The notes under the pieces were generated by a model. It had not been told where the DNA came from and searched no databases. It saw only the letters and a program-made list of their open reading frames with translations. The position numbers were made by a program, and so were the translations under genes. DNA of 64,000 nucleotides from Streptococcus ruminicola (GTDB lineage: Bacteria; Bacillota; Bacilli; Lactobacillales; Streptococcaceae): positions 1,674,001 through 1,738,000 of the forward strand of contig NZ_CP046919.1 in NCBI RefSeq assembly GCF_011387195.1, read 5' to 3'. This document shows positions 1 through 9,191 of the stretch, piece after piece; position 1 is the stretch's first letter; every line of letters begins with the position of its first letter.

Positions 1-296
1 GCGATTGATTTTGCTGTTGCAAGGTCAACAGAAGTAGTAGCTGTGGTGGTGCTACTTGAGTCAGAACTATTTTCGCTGTCAGGTTTAAAAGCCTTCATCA
101 TAGTTTCGCGGTTAACAGATAAAGTCACTGTTGCACCTGCTTGTTTTTTAGCTGATGTGACAGCAGAATCTGCCGCATTTTTAATGGTTAATCCAGCTAG
201 CACAAAAATTAAAATCGCACTGGTCACCAAAACGAGTAGTCCCGTGCGTCCTTTTTTGGCTTTTGTCGCAAGCCAGGCTCGCTTAATAAAATTCAT
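1..296 (-). CDS. ABC transporter permease, N-terminal part (cut by window edge)
   Basis: An open frame runs from an ATG at 294-296 on the minus strand to the window edge without a stop, about 98 codons. The translation starts MNFIKRAWLATKAKKGRTG, followed by one hydrophobic segment (about residues 20-38, LLVLVTSAILIFVLAGL) and then a Ser/Thr-rich extracytoplasmic stretch. This is the usual beginning of a MacB/FtsX-type permease and resembles streptococcal Vex1/Vex3 proteins; that likeness is from memory. A good Shine-Dalgarno (AAAGGAG) lies 7 bases before the ATG. The rest of the gene, and presumably its ATPase partner, lie outside the window. An open frame on the opposite strand here (43-336) is an antisense shadow. 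Confidence 0.72.
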   Translation of the reverse strand, partial: MNFIKRAWLATKAKKGRTGLLVLVTSAILIFVLAGLTIKNAADSAVTSAKKQAGATVTLSVNRETMMKAFKPDSENSSDSSSTTTATTSVDLATAKSI

Positions 297-455
297 GTCA
301 ATAACTCCTTTGCAATCGTATTACAAAAAAGTCTAGGGGATTAAACTTAAGTCAAACTGAAAGAAAACTGAAATAAAACTTAAAAAATATGAAAATGTTA
401 CCAATAAATATAGTTCGTGAAAAACGAACGATACAAAAATATAAAATAGAAATAT

Positions 456-484
456 TTGACATTAAACGAATGAAGTTGTAGAAT
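456..484 (+). promoter_or_regulatory. guaC promoter
   Basis: Consensus-quality promoter: TTGACA at 456-461, a 17-base spacer and TAGAAT at 479-484. The predicted start near 491 leaves a leader of about 190 nt before guaC. Confidence 0.75.
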
Positions 485-550
485 GATAGTGGAAGGGTAA
501 GGTTTTACCTAGCGATGCTTTATTAAGTCAATGCTTAATAGAGTTATAGG

Positions 551-637
551 AAGGTCATTTTTTAATGAAAGAGTCGATGTGTTTTTGAGCTACTCTGACA
601 GAGAAAAGGTGACCTTTTTAGATTGTCCTTTGACCTT
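551..637 (+). promoter_or_regulatory. Structured guaC leader, possible transcription attenuator
   Basis: AAGGTCA at 551-557 can pair with TGACCTT at 610-616, which is followed directly by T residues (615-619), giving a terminator-like hairpin with an inner AGAGT/ACTCT stem (570-574 with 592-596). A second TGACCTT at 631-637 could pair with the same AAGGTCA instead. Two exclusive pairings in a long untranslated leader suggest attenuation. It does not match the purine riboswitch consensus found at 1787. The ligand or factor is unknown. Confidence 0.45.
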
Positions 638-678
638 GTCTGAGTGTTCACTGACACAAAGACCACGGAGAAATTGAT

Positions 679-1662
679 ATGTATAACGAAATGCCTGTCT
701 TTGATTATGAAGATATTCAACTCATTCCTAACAAATGTATCATTAAAAGCCGTTCGGAAGCTGATACGCATGTAACACTTGGTGATTATACCTTTAAATT
801 GCCAGTTGTTCCTGCTAATATGCAGACGATTATCGATGAAGATATCGCTGAAAAGCTTGCTAAAAATGGTTACTTTTACATTATGCATCGTTTTGACGAA
901 GCTTCTCGAAAACCTTTTGTCAAACGCATGCATGACCAAGGCTTGATTGCTTCAATCTCAGTAGGTGTTAAAGATTATGAGTACGACTTTGTCTCAAGCT
1001 TAAAAGATGATGCGCCGGAATTCATTACCATTGATATCGCTCATGGACATTCTGATAGTGTCATTGAGATGATTAAGCACATTAAAAAAGAATTGCCAGA
1101 TACTTTTGTTATCGCTGGTAATGTTGGAACACCTGAGGCTGTTCGTGAGTTGGAAAATGCAGGTGCTGATGCCACAAAAGTTGGGATTGGTCCTGGTAAA
1201 GTTTGTATCACAAAAGTGAAAACTGGTTTTGGAACAGGCGGCTGGCAATTAGCAGCACTACGTTGGTGCGCAAAAGCAGCTCGTAAACCAATTATCGCTG
1301 ATGGTGGTATTCGTACTCACGGTGACATTGCAAAATCTATTCGTTTTGGTGCGACAATGGTTATGATTGGTTCTCTCTTTGCTGGACACTTAGAAAGCCC
1401 AGGAAAATTGGTAGAAGTAGATGGAAAACAATATAAAGAATACTACGGTTCTGCTTCTGAGTACCAAAAAGGAGAACACAAAAACGTTGAAGGTAAGAAA
1501 ATCTTACTCCCTGTCAAAGGACATCTAAAAGACACACTTGTTGAAATGCAAGAAGATCTTCAAAGCTCTATTTCATATGCTGGTGGTCGTGATTTGCATG
1601 CCTTGACACGTGTTGATTATGTTATCGTTAAAAATTCAATCTGGAATGGTGATTCAATTTAG
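679..1662 (+). CDS. guaC: GMP reductase
   Basis: Catalyses NADPH-dependent reductive deamination of GMP to IMP, returning guanine nucleotides to the purine pool in the cytoplasm. The 327-residue protein has the IMPDH/GMPR barrel features: [11 protein letters not shown] near the N-terminus, the substrate loop [18 protein letters not shown] with the catalytic Cys, and [17 protein letters not shown]. Its length fits the firmicute-type single-domain GuaC, without the CBS insert of IMP dehydrogenase. The start is the ATG after CGGAGAAATTGAT. It has its own promoter and a long structured leader, and lies next to xpt-pbuX, so the neighbourhood is purine salvage. No convincing terminator was seen after it. 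Confidence 0.95.
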   Translation: MYNEMPVFDYEDIQLIPNKCIIKSRSEADTHVTLGDYTFKLPVVPANMQTIIDEDIAEKLAKNGYFYIMHRFDEASRKPFVKRMHDQGLIASISVGVKDYEYDFVSSLKDDAPEFITIDIAHGHSDSVIEMIKHIKKELPDTFVIAGNVGTPEAVRELENAGADATKVGIGPGKVCITKVKTGFGTGGWQLAALRWCAKAARKPIIADGGIRTHGDIAKSIRFGATMVMIGSLFAGHLESPGKLVEVDGKQYKEYYGSASEYQKGEHKNVEGKKILLPVKGHLKDTLVEMQEDLQSSISYAGGRDLHALTRVDYVIVKNSIWNGDSI

Positions 1663-1723
1663 AACAGGAAAGTTGTCATTATTTTCAGAATATTACTTCT
1701 TTAATAATAGGACCAATGTCATC

Positions 1724-1751
1724 TTGAAATCCAAGTTTAAAATGATACAAT
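1724..1751 (+). promoter_or_regulatory. xpt-pbuX promoter
   Basis: TTGAAA at 1724-1729 and TACAAT at 1746-1751 are separated by 16 bases. This sits about 35 bases before the riboswitch aptamer. Confidence 0.6.
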
Positions 1752-1786
1752 AGTTCTATCATTAATGTGATGGTTAAAATTCAATA

Positions 1787-1853
1787 TTACTTATTTATGC
1801 TACGAATAGGCGTAGCGTTTCTACAAGACACCGTAATGTCTAACAATAAGTCA
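1787..1853 (+). promoter_or_regulatory. Purine (guanine-type) riboswitch aptamer
   Basis: P1 is formed by ACTTATT (1789-1795) and AATAAGT (1845-1851). P2 is the GCTACG/CGTAGC helix and P3 is GACA/TGTC around CACCGTAA. The junction bases TTTCTAC and CACCGTAA match the purine aptamer core. In J3/1 (AACAAT) the base that contacts the ligand is C, which by the known code predicts guanine/hypoxanthine rather than adenine. The aptamer precedes a strong terminator and the xpt-pbuX operon, so the expected logic is that guanine binding terminates transcription. Confidence 0.93.
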
Positions 1854-1915
1854 ATTCTCAGTTGCTGTCTGAGAAAACATTTTTGCATACCTGTAAAAAT
1901 GTGACCGAGTTTTGC

Positions 1916-1950
1916 AAGAGGTGTTTACAATTCGTAAACACCTCTTTTTA
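1916..1950 (+). terminator. Riboswitch expression-platform terminator
   Basis: A 13-bp stem, AAGAGGTGTTTAC (1916-1928) with its complement at 1934-1946, followed by a T run. It lies between the aptamer and xpt, about 95 bases before the start codon. Confidence 0.9.
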
Positions 1951-2045
1951 TACAATCTGTCTTTGTTTAATGACGCTTGAAAAGTTTCATAGTAAGTTGT
2001 TTGTTTTAACAATCCGATTTTAAAAATTTTTCAAAAGGAGAATCC

Positions 2046-2627
2046 ATGAAATTATTGGAAGATCGCATCTTAAAAGATGGTAATGTTTTGGGTGAGGATA
2101 TCTTGAAAGTAGATAGTTTCCTCACTCATCAAGTTGACTATGAACTCATGCAAGAAATTGGTAAAGTTCTTGCGGCAGCTTATAAAGACGCTGGTATCAC
2201 AAAAGTAGTTACAATTGAAGCATCTGGTATTGCACCAGCTTTATATACGGCACAAGCCATGAACGTTCCAATGATTTTCGCTAAAAAAGCTAAAAATATC
2301 ACAATGACAGAAGGTATTTTAACAGCAGAAGTTTATTCATTTACTAAGCGTGTGACAAGCACAGTATCAATCGCAAGTAAATTCTTGTCAGAAGACGACA
2401 CTGTTCTTATCGTTGATGATTTCTTGGCAAATGGACAAGCTGCTAAAGGGCTACTTGAAATTATTGGTCAAGCAGGTGCTAAAGTAGCTGGTATTGGTAT
2501 TGTCATTGAAAAATCTTTCCAAACAGGTCGTAAATTACTTGAAGAAACAGGTGTTCCTGTAACGTCTCTAGCTCGAATCAAAGAATTTAAAGATGGTCAA
2601 GTTGTCTTTATGGAGGCTGATGCATAA
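2046..2627 (+). CDS. xpt: Xanthine phosphoribosyltransferase
   Basis: Converts xanthine and PRPP to XMP in purine salvage. The 193-residue length is typical. The PRPP-binding loop is visible as [17 protein letters not shown], and [12 protein letters not shown] forms the other phosphate-contacting loop. ATG 2046 is preceded by AAAAGGAG. It is the first gene of a riboswitch-controlled operon with the xanthine permease pbuX, whose start lies just after the xpt stop, so uptake and phosphoribosylation of xanthine are co-regulated by guanine. Confidence 0.96.
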   Translation: MKLLEDRILKDGNVLGEDILKVDSFLTHQVDYELMQEIGKVLAAAYKDAGITKVVTIEASGIAPALYTAQAMNVPMIFAKKAKNITMTEGILTAEVYSFTKRVTSTVSIASKFLSEDDTVLIVDDFLANGQAAKGLLEIIGQAGAKVAGIGIVIEKSFQTGRKLLEETGVPVTSLARIKEFKDGQVVFMEADA

Positions 2628-2628
2628 T

Positions 2629-3897
2629 ATGGAAATGAATGAACAAAAACACTCACAAGCCGCTATTCTAGGTTTGCAACATTTACTTGCCATGTATGCA
2701 GGATCAATCTTGGTTCCTATCATGATTGCCAGCGCCCTCAACTATTCAGCTGAACAATTAACTTACCTAATCTCAACTGATATTTTCATGTGTGGGGTTG
2801 CTACATTCTTGCAATTGCAGTTACGTAAGCACTTTGGTGTCGGACTTCCAGTTGTTCTTGGTTGTGCCTTCCAATCTGTTGCACCGTTATCAATCATTGG
2901 GGCTAAACAAGGTTCTGGTTACATGTTTGGTGCTTTGATTGTCTCTGGTATTTATGTGATTTTGATTTCTGGCATTTTCTCAAAAATTGCTGATTTCTTC
3001 CCACCAGTTGTTACTGGTTCTGTCATCACAACTATTGGTTTAACTTTGATTCCAGTTGCTATCGGTAACATGGGTGATAACTCAGACAAACCAACAGCAC
3101 AATCATTGATTTTGGCACTTGTAACCATTGCGATTGTTCTTGCGGTTAATATTTTTGCTAAAGGATTCATTAAATCAATTGCCATTTTGATTGGTTTGAT
3201 TGGTGGAACGATTGTGGCTGCCTTTATGGGCTTGGTTGATACATCAGTAGTCGCTAACGCACCGCTTGTTCACATTCCACAACCATTCTACTTTGGCGCA
3301 CCAAAATTTGAAATCACATCAATCATTATGATGTGTATCATTGCAACTGTTTCAATGGTTGAATCAACTGGTGTTTATCTTGCATTGTCAGATTTGACTG
3401 GTGAAAAATTAGACAGCAAACGTCTTCGTAACGGTTACCGTGCAGAAGGTGCAGCCGTTCTTCTTGGAGGTATTTTCAATACTTTCCCATATACTGGATT
3501 CTCACAAAACGTTGGTTTGGTTCGTATTTCAGGAATCAAAACACGTCGTCCAATTTACTATACAGCTTTGTTCCTTGTGATTCTTGGGCTTCTTCCAAAA
3601 TTCGGTGCAATGGCACAAATGATTCCAAGTCCAGTTCTTGGTGGTGCTATGATTGTTCTTTTTGGTATGGTAGCTCTTCAAGGGATTCAAATGCTAAATC
3701 AAGTTGATTTCCAAAATAACGAATACAACTTTATCATTGCTGCGGTTTCAATCGCTTGTGGAGTTGGTTTTAACGGAACAAATCTCTTTGTTAGCCTTCC
3801 AAATACAGTTCAAATGTTCTTAACAAATGGTATTGTTATTGCTGCATTATTTGCTGTTGTTCTTAATTTGATTTTAAACGGAAAACCAAAAAAATAA
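2629..3897 (+). CDS. pbuX: Xanthine permease, NCS2 family
   Basis: A membrane symporter importing xanthine for Xpt. I chose ATG 2629 (protein MEMNEQKHSQAA, 422 residues): it lies one base after the xpt stop and 12 bases downstream of GGAGG (2612-2616). The frame is open further upstream to 2593, but that would overlap xpt and lacks a ribosome site. NCS2 hallmarks are the LGLQHLLAMYAGSI first helix and about 12-14 hydrophobic segments; GFSQNVGLVRISGIKTR is the conserved QNVG region. A strong terminator follows. Confidence 0.94.
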   Translation: MEMNEQKHSQAAILGLQHLLAMYAGSILVPIMIASALNYSAEQLTYLISTDIFMCGVATFLQLQLRKHFGVGLPVVLGCAFQSVAPLSIIGAKQGSGYMFGALIVSGIYVILISGIFSKIADFFPPVVTGSVITTIGLTLIPVAIGNMGDNSDKPTAQSLILALVTIAIVLAVNIFAKGFIKSIAILIGLIGGTIVAAFMGLVDTSVVANAPLVHIPQPFYFGAPKFEITSIIMMCIIATVSMVESTGVYLALSDLTGEKLDSKRLRNGYRAEGAAVLLGGIFNTFPYTGFSQNVGLVRISGIKTRRPIYYTALFLVILGLLPKFGAMAQMIPSPVLGGAMIVLFGMVALQGIQMLNQVDFQNNEYNFIIAAVSIACGVGFNGTNLFVSLPNTVQMFLTNGIVIAALFAVVLNLILNGKPKK

Positions 3898-3913
3898 GCG
3901 TTTAGACATAAAT

Positions 3914-3950
3914 AAACACATCTAGGATTTTTCCTAGATGTGTTTTGTTT
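3914..3950 (+). terminator. Terminator after pbuX
   Basis: 13-bp stem, AACACATCTAGGA with its complement at 3932-3944 around a short T loop, followed by TTTTGTTTTT. It may also serve the convergent apbE gene. Confidence 0.9.
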
Positions 3951-4886
3951 TTATCGTAAGAGTTGAAAGTTGGAGCGTAAGCCATTTGTCAAAGCTAAGC
4001 GATTATCTTTAGTAATGAGAATGCCTTCGATACGCGGAGTAGCTTGAATAGTTGCCAGAGCTTGCATGACGGGAAGACCAAAGAGTCTTGTGGTCCAGAT
4101 TTCACAATCAACAGACAAGTCAGAAACGATGGTAAGGCTTGCCATTTCGGTCTCGATAGGATAGCCAGTTTCTTGGTCAAAAATATGGTGATATTCTTTG
4201 TTTCCGACTTTTAGGCGACGTTCATAAATGCCTGAGGTGACGACAGATTGATTTTTGAGAGTCAAAATCCCGATATGATTGCCTCTTGGTTTTTGAGGAT
4301 TTTGAATGCCAATTCGCCAGATGCCTTTATCGTTTCTTGGATTATCGCCGTAAACAAGGACATTTCCACCAAGGTTAATCATGGCAGAAGTGACTTTTTC
4401 TGATTTTAAATAATCCATGATTTTATCAGCAATATAACCTTTAGCAAGAGCACCAAGGTCGATTTTCATGCCTTTTTGGCTTAGAAAGACACTTTGTTTA
4501 GTCGCATCTAAAATGATATTTTCTGGTTTAGATAAGGCTAGCGCTTTTTGAATTTTTTGAGGACTAGGAACTCTAGCGTCGTCAAAACCAATGCGCCAGC
4601 TTTGTACCAAAGGACCAATAGCGATGTTGAGGTTACTAGGAGTTGCTAAGCTATGCTTTTTTCCAATCGCAATTAAATCAAATAAATCTGGGTGAACAGT
4701 GACAGGAGTGATGTTAGAGTTATCATTAATGACCATGAGTTCAGAGTCAGCATCGTTAGCACTGAAGCGATTCTTGTAAAGTTCTAGCAGACGACAAACT
4801 TCGGCGATGTGCTCTTTTGGGGTGTCAGAATCGATTAAGATATCAATAGTAGTTCCCATCATCTGAATACTATGGCTAAGTTGCAT
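3951..4886 (-). CDS. apbE: FAD:protein FMN transferase, ApbE family
   Basis: The family transfers FMN from FAD to Thr/Ser of target flavoproteins or acts in flavin homeostasis. Recognised by MGTTIDILID at the N-terminus, IDLGALAKGYIADKIMDYL (the conserved GALAKGYxxD core), MINLGGNVLVYG and the HHIFDQETGYPI segment. At 311 residues it is close to the usual size, but there is no signal peptide or lipobox, so it appears cytoplasmic rather than the exported lipoprotein form. The ATG follows AAGGAGGAAAAGC. It stands alone on the minus strand between pbuX and a tautomerase, and no obvious flavoprotein substrate is adjacent. Confidence 0.88.
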   Translation of the reverse strand: MQLSHSIQMMGTTIDILIDSDTPKEHIAEVCRLLELYKNRFSANDADSELMVINDNSNITPVTVHPDLFDLIAIGKKHSLATPSNLNIAIGPLVQSWRIGFDDARVPSPQKIQKALALSKPENIILDATKQSVFLSQKGMKIDLGALAKGYIADKIMDYLKSEKVTSAMINLGGNVLVYGDNPRNDKGIWRIGIQNPQKPRGNHIGILTLKNQSVVTSGIYERRLKVGNKEYHHIFDQETGYPIETEMASLTIVSDLSVDCEIWTTRLFGLPVMQALATIQATPRIEGILITKDNRLALTNGLRSNFQLLR

Positions 4887-4956
4887 GCTTTTCCTCCTTA
4901 AAGTTTCTTAGTTTTAGCATAATGTTTTCTGGTCAAAAAAGCAATTTCTAAGTCAG

Positions 4957-4988
4957 TAAAAAAGCTTGAGACGATCGCCTCAAACTTA
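4957..4988 (-). terminator. Terminator for the minus-strand tautomerase gene
   Basis: Read on the minus strand, GTTTGAG/CTCAAGC form a stem around a short GC-rich loop followed by TTTTTT. Confidence 0.8.
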
Positions 4989-5002
4989 GTTGCTATGAAA
5001 AA

Positions 5003-5188
5003 TTAGTTTTTCTTTTTCATTTCTCCGTGTGGGTAGTAAGTACCTTCTGGCATGTCATTGATGAAAACGTGGATTGCTTCTTTTGGAGCTTTAGCAATAC
5101 GTGAAACAACTTCAGTTACTTCGCGAGCAAGCTCAACTTTTTGTTCTTGAGTACGACCTTCAAACAAATCGATTTTTACGAATGGCAT
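5003..5188 (-). CDS. 4-oxalocrotonate tautomerase family protein
   Basis: A 61-residue tautomerase-superfamily protein. I place the start at ATG 5186-5188 because it has an AAAAGGAGA ribosome site at the right distance and makes Pro the residue after Met: this family uses the amino-terminal Pro, exposed after Met removal, as catalytic base. The upstream extension (MIKKETL) would bury that Pro. MPFVKIDLFEGRT and the AIHVFINDMP strand fit the family. The physiological substrate in streptococci is not known. It has its own terminator. Confidence 0.88.
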   Translation of the reverse strand: MPFVKIDLFEGRTQEQKVELAREVTEVVSRIAKAPKEAIHVFINDMPEGTYYPHGEMKKKN

Positions 5189-5319
5189 AAGAGTCTCCTT
5201 TTTTATCATTTAATAGTAACATTGTAGCATATTTTGCAGGAAAATTCAGGAAATTTTTAGAAAGTTTCAAGGCTAACTTGATTTCCGTATCTTGCTAAAA
5301 TAGGGTTCTTGAGACAAAT

Positions 5320-5529
5320 TTATTTGAAGAGTTTTAAAATGTCTGACAAGCCAAAGGTTGTTTTGTGATAGACCTTGTTGTAAGCTGCTTTTTTCGGATT
5401 TTTAATCCAACCTGAACCTTTCTTCCCATATCCTGGAATGATAGCTTTTTTAGCTTGTCTTTTCCATTTAGCAGTAGTACGAGCTTTCAAGCTCTTCTTT
5501 AAACTCGGTTTTCTAAGTCCAATTTTCAT
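5320..5529 (-). CDS. Small highly basic protein of unknown function
   Basis: 69 residues, very rich in Lys/Arg (KIGLRKPSLKKSLKARTTAK, then IIPGYGKKGSGWIKNPKK). There are no membrane segments and no domain I can name. The start ATG is preceded by AGAGGTTAAACT, a plausible weak ribosome site. The composition suggests nucleic-acid or ribosome contact, but that is only an inference from charge. Coding likelihood is supported by the ribosome site and the lack of any competing frame. Confidence 0.6.
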   Translation of the reverse strand: MKIGLRKPSLKKSLKARTTAKWKRQAKKAIIPGYGKKGSGWIKNPKKAAYNKVYHKTTFGLSDILKLFK

Positions 5530-5707
5530 AGTTTAACCTCTTTATATTAAAAAATATCATTTTCTCCTATAAGATACTTCAATCTTTTTGCTTCGTCAAT
5601 ATGATTCTTGGGGATTTTAATTGAAGAATTTCTGTTCAGACAACATATTTTTGTAACATAATCGTGATTCTTTTAATAAAGTGTCATCAAATTTACATGA
5701 CTTGCTG

Positions 5708-5862
5708 TGTTATAATTTTTAGTGAGCATTAACAACTTAACAGCACAAGGAGTGGCGTTTTAGTCGCTCTTTAGTGCGTTGATTTGTTATTCAATAGTGT
5801 TGGTTACCGATATCATATTTTGTGATAAAAGCTAAAGCAAAATTTGCTTTAGCTTTTTTTGT
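5708..5862 (+). ncRNA. Putative structured small RNA upstream of tdk
   Basis: An extended -10 (TGTTATAAT, 5708-5716) is followed by no open reading frame but by a long imperfect helix: about 5730-5749 (AACAACTTAAC, GCAC, AAGGAGTG) pairs with about 5765-5787 (CGCTCTTT, GTGC, GTTGATTTGTT). The transcript would end at a textbook terminator (AAAAGCTAAAGCAAA with its complement, then T7) at 5827-5861, about 130 bases before tdk. Predicted size is about 140 nt. I cannot assign a family. Confidence 0.6.
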
Positions 5863-5990
5863 TGGTCAAATACTTAGTCTGGTGGGGTGTAGACGTTTTT
5901 GTCTGGTTAATTTGCTTATCCTACTTGTTTATCCATGAGCGATTTTATGGTAGAATAGTAGAATATTAGTAGAAGGTAGGATTGTCACTT

Positions 5991-6572
5991 TTGGCTCAAC
6001 TCTATTATAAATATGGAACCATGAATTCTGGTAAGACCATTGAAATTTTAAAAGTAGCCCATAACTATGAAGAACAAGGAAAACCTGTTGTCATCATGAC
6101 TTCAGCACTTGATACACGTGATGGTTATGGTATTGTTTCTAGTCGTATCGGTATGCGCCGTGAAGCTATTGCAATTACTAATGAGATGGATGTTTTTGCT
6201 TACGTCAAAGCTTTACCAGAGAAACCTTATTGTGTTCTTATTGATGAATGTCAGTTTTTAACGAAAAAGCATGTCTATGAATTAGCTCGTGTGGTTGATG
6301 AACTAGAAGTCCCTGTGATGGCTTTTGGGTTAAAAAATGATTTTCAGAACGAATTATTCGAAGGTTCAAAATACCTACTGCTTTTAGCAGATAAAATTGA
6401 TGAAATTAAAACCATTTGCCAGTTTTGCTCAAAAAAAGCCACAATGGTTTTGCGAACTGAAAATGGAAAACCGGTTTACGAGGGAGACCAAATTCAAATT
6501 GGTGGAAATGAAACTTACATCCCTGTTTGCCGTAAACACTATTTTAATCCCATGATTTCAACTGAAAAATAA
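5991..6572 (+). CDS. tdk: Thymidine kinase
   Basis: Phosphorylates thymidine (and deoxyuridine) with ATP in pyrimidine salvage. The P-loop GTMNSGKT is close to the N-terminus, the Walker-B-like VLIDECQFL follows, and a structural zinc site CQFC...C..H is near the C-terminus. The frame has two possible TTG starts, 5982 and 5991. The Shine-Dalgarno AAGGTAGG ends at 5980, so 5991 (protein (M)[11 protein letters not shown]) has the right 10-base spacing and gives 193 residues, matching the family. An extended -10 (TGGTAGAAT, 5948-5956) is just upstream. It is the first gene of the conserved tdk-prfA-prmC run. Confidence 0.95.
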   Translation: MAQLYYKYGTMNSGKTIEILKVAHNYEEQGKPVVIMTSALDTRDGYGIVSSRIGMRREAIAITNEMDVFAYVKALPEKPYCVLIDECQFLTKKHVYELARVVDELEVPVMAFGLKNDFQNELFEGSKYLLLLADKIDEIKTICQFCSKKATMVLRTENGKPVYEGDQIQIGGNETYIPVCRKHYFNPMISTEK

Positions 6573-6608
6573 GAAATGAATTTGTAAGAGAGAGGATAAC
6601 AAACACAC

Positions 6609-7688
6609 ATGAACATTTATGATCAGCTACAAGCGGTCGAAGACCGTTATGAGGAATTAGGAGAATTACTAAGTGACCCAGATGTCGTTAGTGATACCAA
6701 ACGTTTCATGGCTTTGTCAAAAGAAGAAGCAAGCACGCGTGAAACAGTAGCCGTTTACCGTGAATACAAAAAAGTTCTTCAAAACATCGAAGATGCCGAA
6801 GAAATGATTAAAGATGCTGGTGGCGATCCAGAACTTGAAGAAATGGCAAAAGAAGAACTCAAAGAATCAAAAGCAGCAAAAGAAGATTACGAAGAAAAAC
6901 TTAAAATTCTTCTTTTACCAAAAGATCCAAATGATGACAAAAACATTATCTTGGAAATTCGCGGTGCTGCTGGTGGTGACGAAGCTGCTTTATTTGCTGG
7001 TGACCTTCTTCAAATGTATCAAAAATACGCTGAAAGCCAAGGCTGGAAATTTGAAGTTATGGAAGCCTCATACAATGGTGTCGGTGGTATCAAAGAAGTT
7101 GTTGTCATGGTATCAGGCCAATCTGTTTATTCTAAATTGAAATATGAATCAGGTGCTCACCGTGTGCAACGTGTCCCTGTTACAGAAAGCCAAGGTCGTG
7201 TCCACACATCTACAGCGACAGTTCTTGTCATGCCTGAAGTTGAAGAAGTAGAATACGAAATCGATCCAAAAGATTTGCGTGTAGATATTTACCACGCATC
7301 AGGTGCTGGTGGACAAAACGTCAATAAAGTTGCGACAGCCGTTCGTATGGTTCACATTCCAACTGGTATTAAAGTTGAAATGCAAGAAGAACGTACACAA
7401 CAAAAGAACCGTGATAAAGCCATGAAAGTCATTCGTGCGCGTGTTGCGGACCACTTTGCTCAAATCGCTCAAGACGAACAAGATGCTGAACGTAAATCAA
7501 CAGTTGGTACTGGTGACCGTTCAGAACGTATCCGTACATATAACTTCCCACAAAACCGTGTGACAGACCACCGTATTGGTTTGACATTGCAAAAACTTGA
7601 TAGCATTTTGTCAGGTAAATTGGATGAAGTGATTGATGCGCTTATTCTTTTTGATCAAACTAAGAAACTAGAAGAGTTAAATAAATAA
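6609..7688 (+). CDS. prfA: Peptide chain release factor 1
   Basis: Recognises UAA/UAG stop codons and triggers peptidyl-tRNA hydrolysis. The 359-residue protein has the GGQ peptidyl-hydrolysis motif ([13 protein letters not shown]) and the RF1-type anticodon-like tripeptide PVT ([18 protein letters not shown]), which distinguishes it from RF2. The stop codon shares one base with the ATG of prmC, whose product methylates the GGQ glutamine, so the substrate and its modifying enzyme are translationally coupled. Confidence 0.97.
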   Translation: MNIYDQLQAVEDRYEELGELLSDPDVVSDTKRFMALSKEEASTRETVAVYREYKKVLQNIEDAEEMIKDAGGDPELEEMAKEELKESKAAKEDYEEKLKILLLPKDPNDDKNIILEIRGAAGGDEAALFAGDLLQMYQKYAESQGWKFEVMEASYNGVGGIKEVVVMVSGQSVYSKLKYESGAHRVQRVPVTESQGRVHTSTATVLVMPEVEEVEYEIDPKDLRVDIYHASGAGGQNVNKVATAVRMVHIPTGIKVEMQEERTQQKNRDKAMKVIRARVADHFAQIAQDEQDAERKSTVGTGDRSERIRTYNFPQNRVTDHRIGLTLQKLDSILSGKLDEVIDALILFDQTKKLEELNK

Positions 7689-8518
7689 TGAACTACGCTG
7701 AAACAATCAGCCAACTAGAAAAAAACTTACAAGAAATTGGAGAAGATCCAGAAAACCTCACTTACGTTTTTCGTGAGTTAAAGGGCTGGAGTCTTCTTGA
7801 TTTCATCTTACATCAAAATAAAGATGTTTCTGCTCAAGATCAAGCTCTGATAGAAGACATCATGAGCCAGTTAAAAGAGCACCGTTCGCCTCAGTACATC
7901 ACTGGGAAAGCTTACTTTCGTGATTTAGAACTTGCTGTTGATGAGCGTGTCTTGATTCCGCGTCCTGAGACAGAAGAGCTAGTTGATTTGGTTTTAAAGG
8001 AAAATGGCAAAGCAGATTTACGTGTTTTAGATATTGGAACGGGCAGCGGAGCTATTGCCATTTCACTTAAGTCTGCGCGACCTGACTGGCAAGTTACAGC
8101 CTCAGATATCTCGCAAGCTGCTCTGCAATTGGCTGAAGAAAACAGTAAGCTCAATCAAGTGTCGCTTGATTTTGTGGAATCAGATGTTTTTAATCAGATT
8201 TCAGGAAAATTTGATGTGATTATCTCAAACCCTCCTTACATTGCTTATGATGACGAGGATGAGGTTGGTGTTAATGTTCTTGCTTCAGAACCACATTTGG
8301 CGCTTTTTGCGGATGAAGATGGTTTTGCTATTTACCGTCAAATTATCGAAAGTGCTGGTGAGCATTTATCAGAAAATGGTAAACTTTATTTTGAAATTGG
8401 CTACAAGCAAGGAGATGGTTTGCGTGCTTTGCTTAGCAAACATTTCCCACAAAAACGTGTCCGTGTCTTAGAAGACATATTTGGTAAAGATAGAATGGTC
8501 GTGATGGATAATGGCTAA
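7688..8518 (+). CDS. prmC: Release factor glutamine N5-methyltransferase
   Basis: SAM-dependent enzyme that methylates Gln of the GGQ motif in RF1/RF2. It has the N-terminal helical domain, the SAM-binding motif VLDIGTGSGAIAI and the catalytic NPPY (ISNPPYIAY). The 276-residue length is typical. It starts within the prfA stop codon and overlaps the next gene by 8 bases. Confidence 0.96.
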   Translation: MNYAETISQLEKNLQEIGEDPENLTYVFRELKGWSLLDFILHQNKDVSAQDQALIEDIMSQLKEHRSPQYITGKAYFRDLELAVDERVLIPRPETEELVDLVLKENGKADLRVLDIGTGSGAIAISLKSARPDWQVTASDISQAALQLAEENSKLNQVSLDFVESDVFNQISGKFDVIISNPPYIAYDDEDEVGVNVLASEPHLALFADEDGFAIYRQIIESAGEHLSENGKLYFEIGYKQGDGLRALLSKHFPQKRVRVLEDIFGKDRMVVMDNG

Positions 8519-9110
8519 TTTGGAAGAAATACTTCAAACGGGTGGTGCGGTGATTCTGCCGACAGAAACCGTCTATGGGCTTTTTGCACAAGCCATGAAT
8601 GAAGAAGCAGTTGAACATGTGTATCACTTAAAACGTCGTCCTAAAGACAAAGCCATGAATCTTAATGTGGCAGATTACGAGACAATTTTAGCTTTTTCCA
8701 AAAATCAGCCAACTTATCTAAAAAAACTCTATGACGCTTTTTTACCTGGACCGTTAACCATTATTTTACAGGCAAATGACCGTGTGCCAGCTTGGATCAA
8801 TTCTGGCTTATCAACAATTGGTTTTAGAATTCCAAAACACCCGCAGACTTTGGCACTTATTAAAGAGACCGGTCCTCTCATTGGACCGTCAGCCAATATT
8901 TCTGGTCAAGAAAGTGGCAAAGTTTTTGTACAAATTCAGAAGCAGTTTGGCAACTCAGTTGAAGGGCTTGCTGACGATGCTGCAATCACTGGTGTTGACT
9001 CGACAATTTTGGATTTGTCTGGTGATTTTGCACGTATTTTACGTCAGGGAGCTATTACAAAAGAAGATTTGTTGGCGCGTGTCCCTGAGTTGACGTTTGC
9101 AAAAGATTAG
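8511..9110 (+). CDS. L-threonylcarbamoyladenylate synthase family protein (Sua5/YciO/YrdC/YwlC)
   Basis: The family makes threonylcarbamoyl-AMP, the first step of t6A37 modification of ANN-decoding tRNAs. YrdC signature: GGAVILPTETVYGLFAQAM near the N-terminus, then LKRRPKDKAMNL and GPLIGPSANISGQ. At 199 residues it is the short form (YrdC domain only, no Sua5 C-terminal domain). It overlaps prmC by 8 bases and probably belongs to the same operon. Confidence 0.92.
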   Translation: MANLEEILQTGGAVILPTETVYGLFAQAMNEEAVEHVYHLKRRPKDKAMNLNVADYETILAFSKNQPTYLKKLYDAFLPGPLTIILQANDRVPAWINSGLSTIGFRIPKHPQTLALIKETGPLIGPSANISGQESGKVFVQIQKQFGNSVEGLADDAAITGVDSTILDLSGDFARILRQGAITKEDLLARVPELTFAKD

Positions 9111-9191
9111 ATTTGGAATTTATTGATACTGTTTCGGCTTTTACAATCGAGAGAAGATTGTGACTTGATCTTATCAAAAGGAGATAAGGAT

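Noticed and set aside
43..336. 97-codon plus-strand ORF at the window start
   Set aside because: Antisense shadow of the minus-strand ABC permease, which has a better start, ribosome site and membrane pattern.
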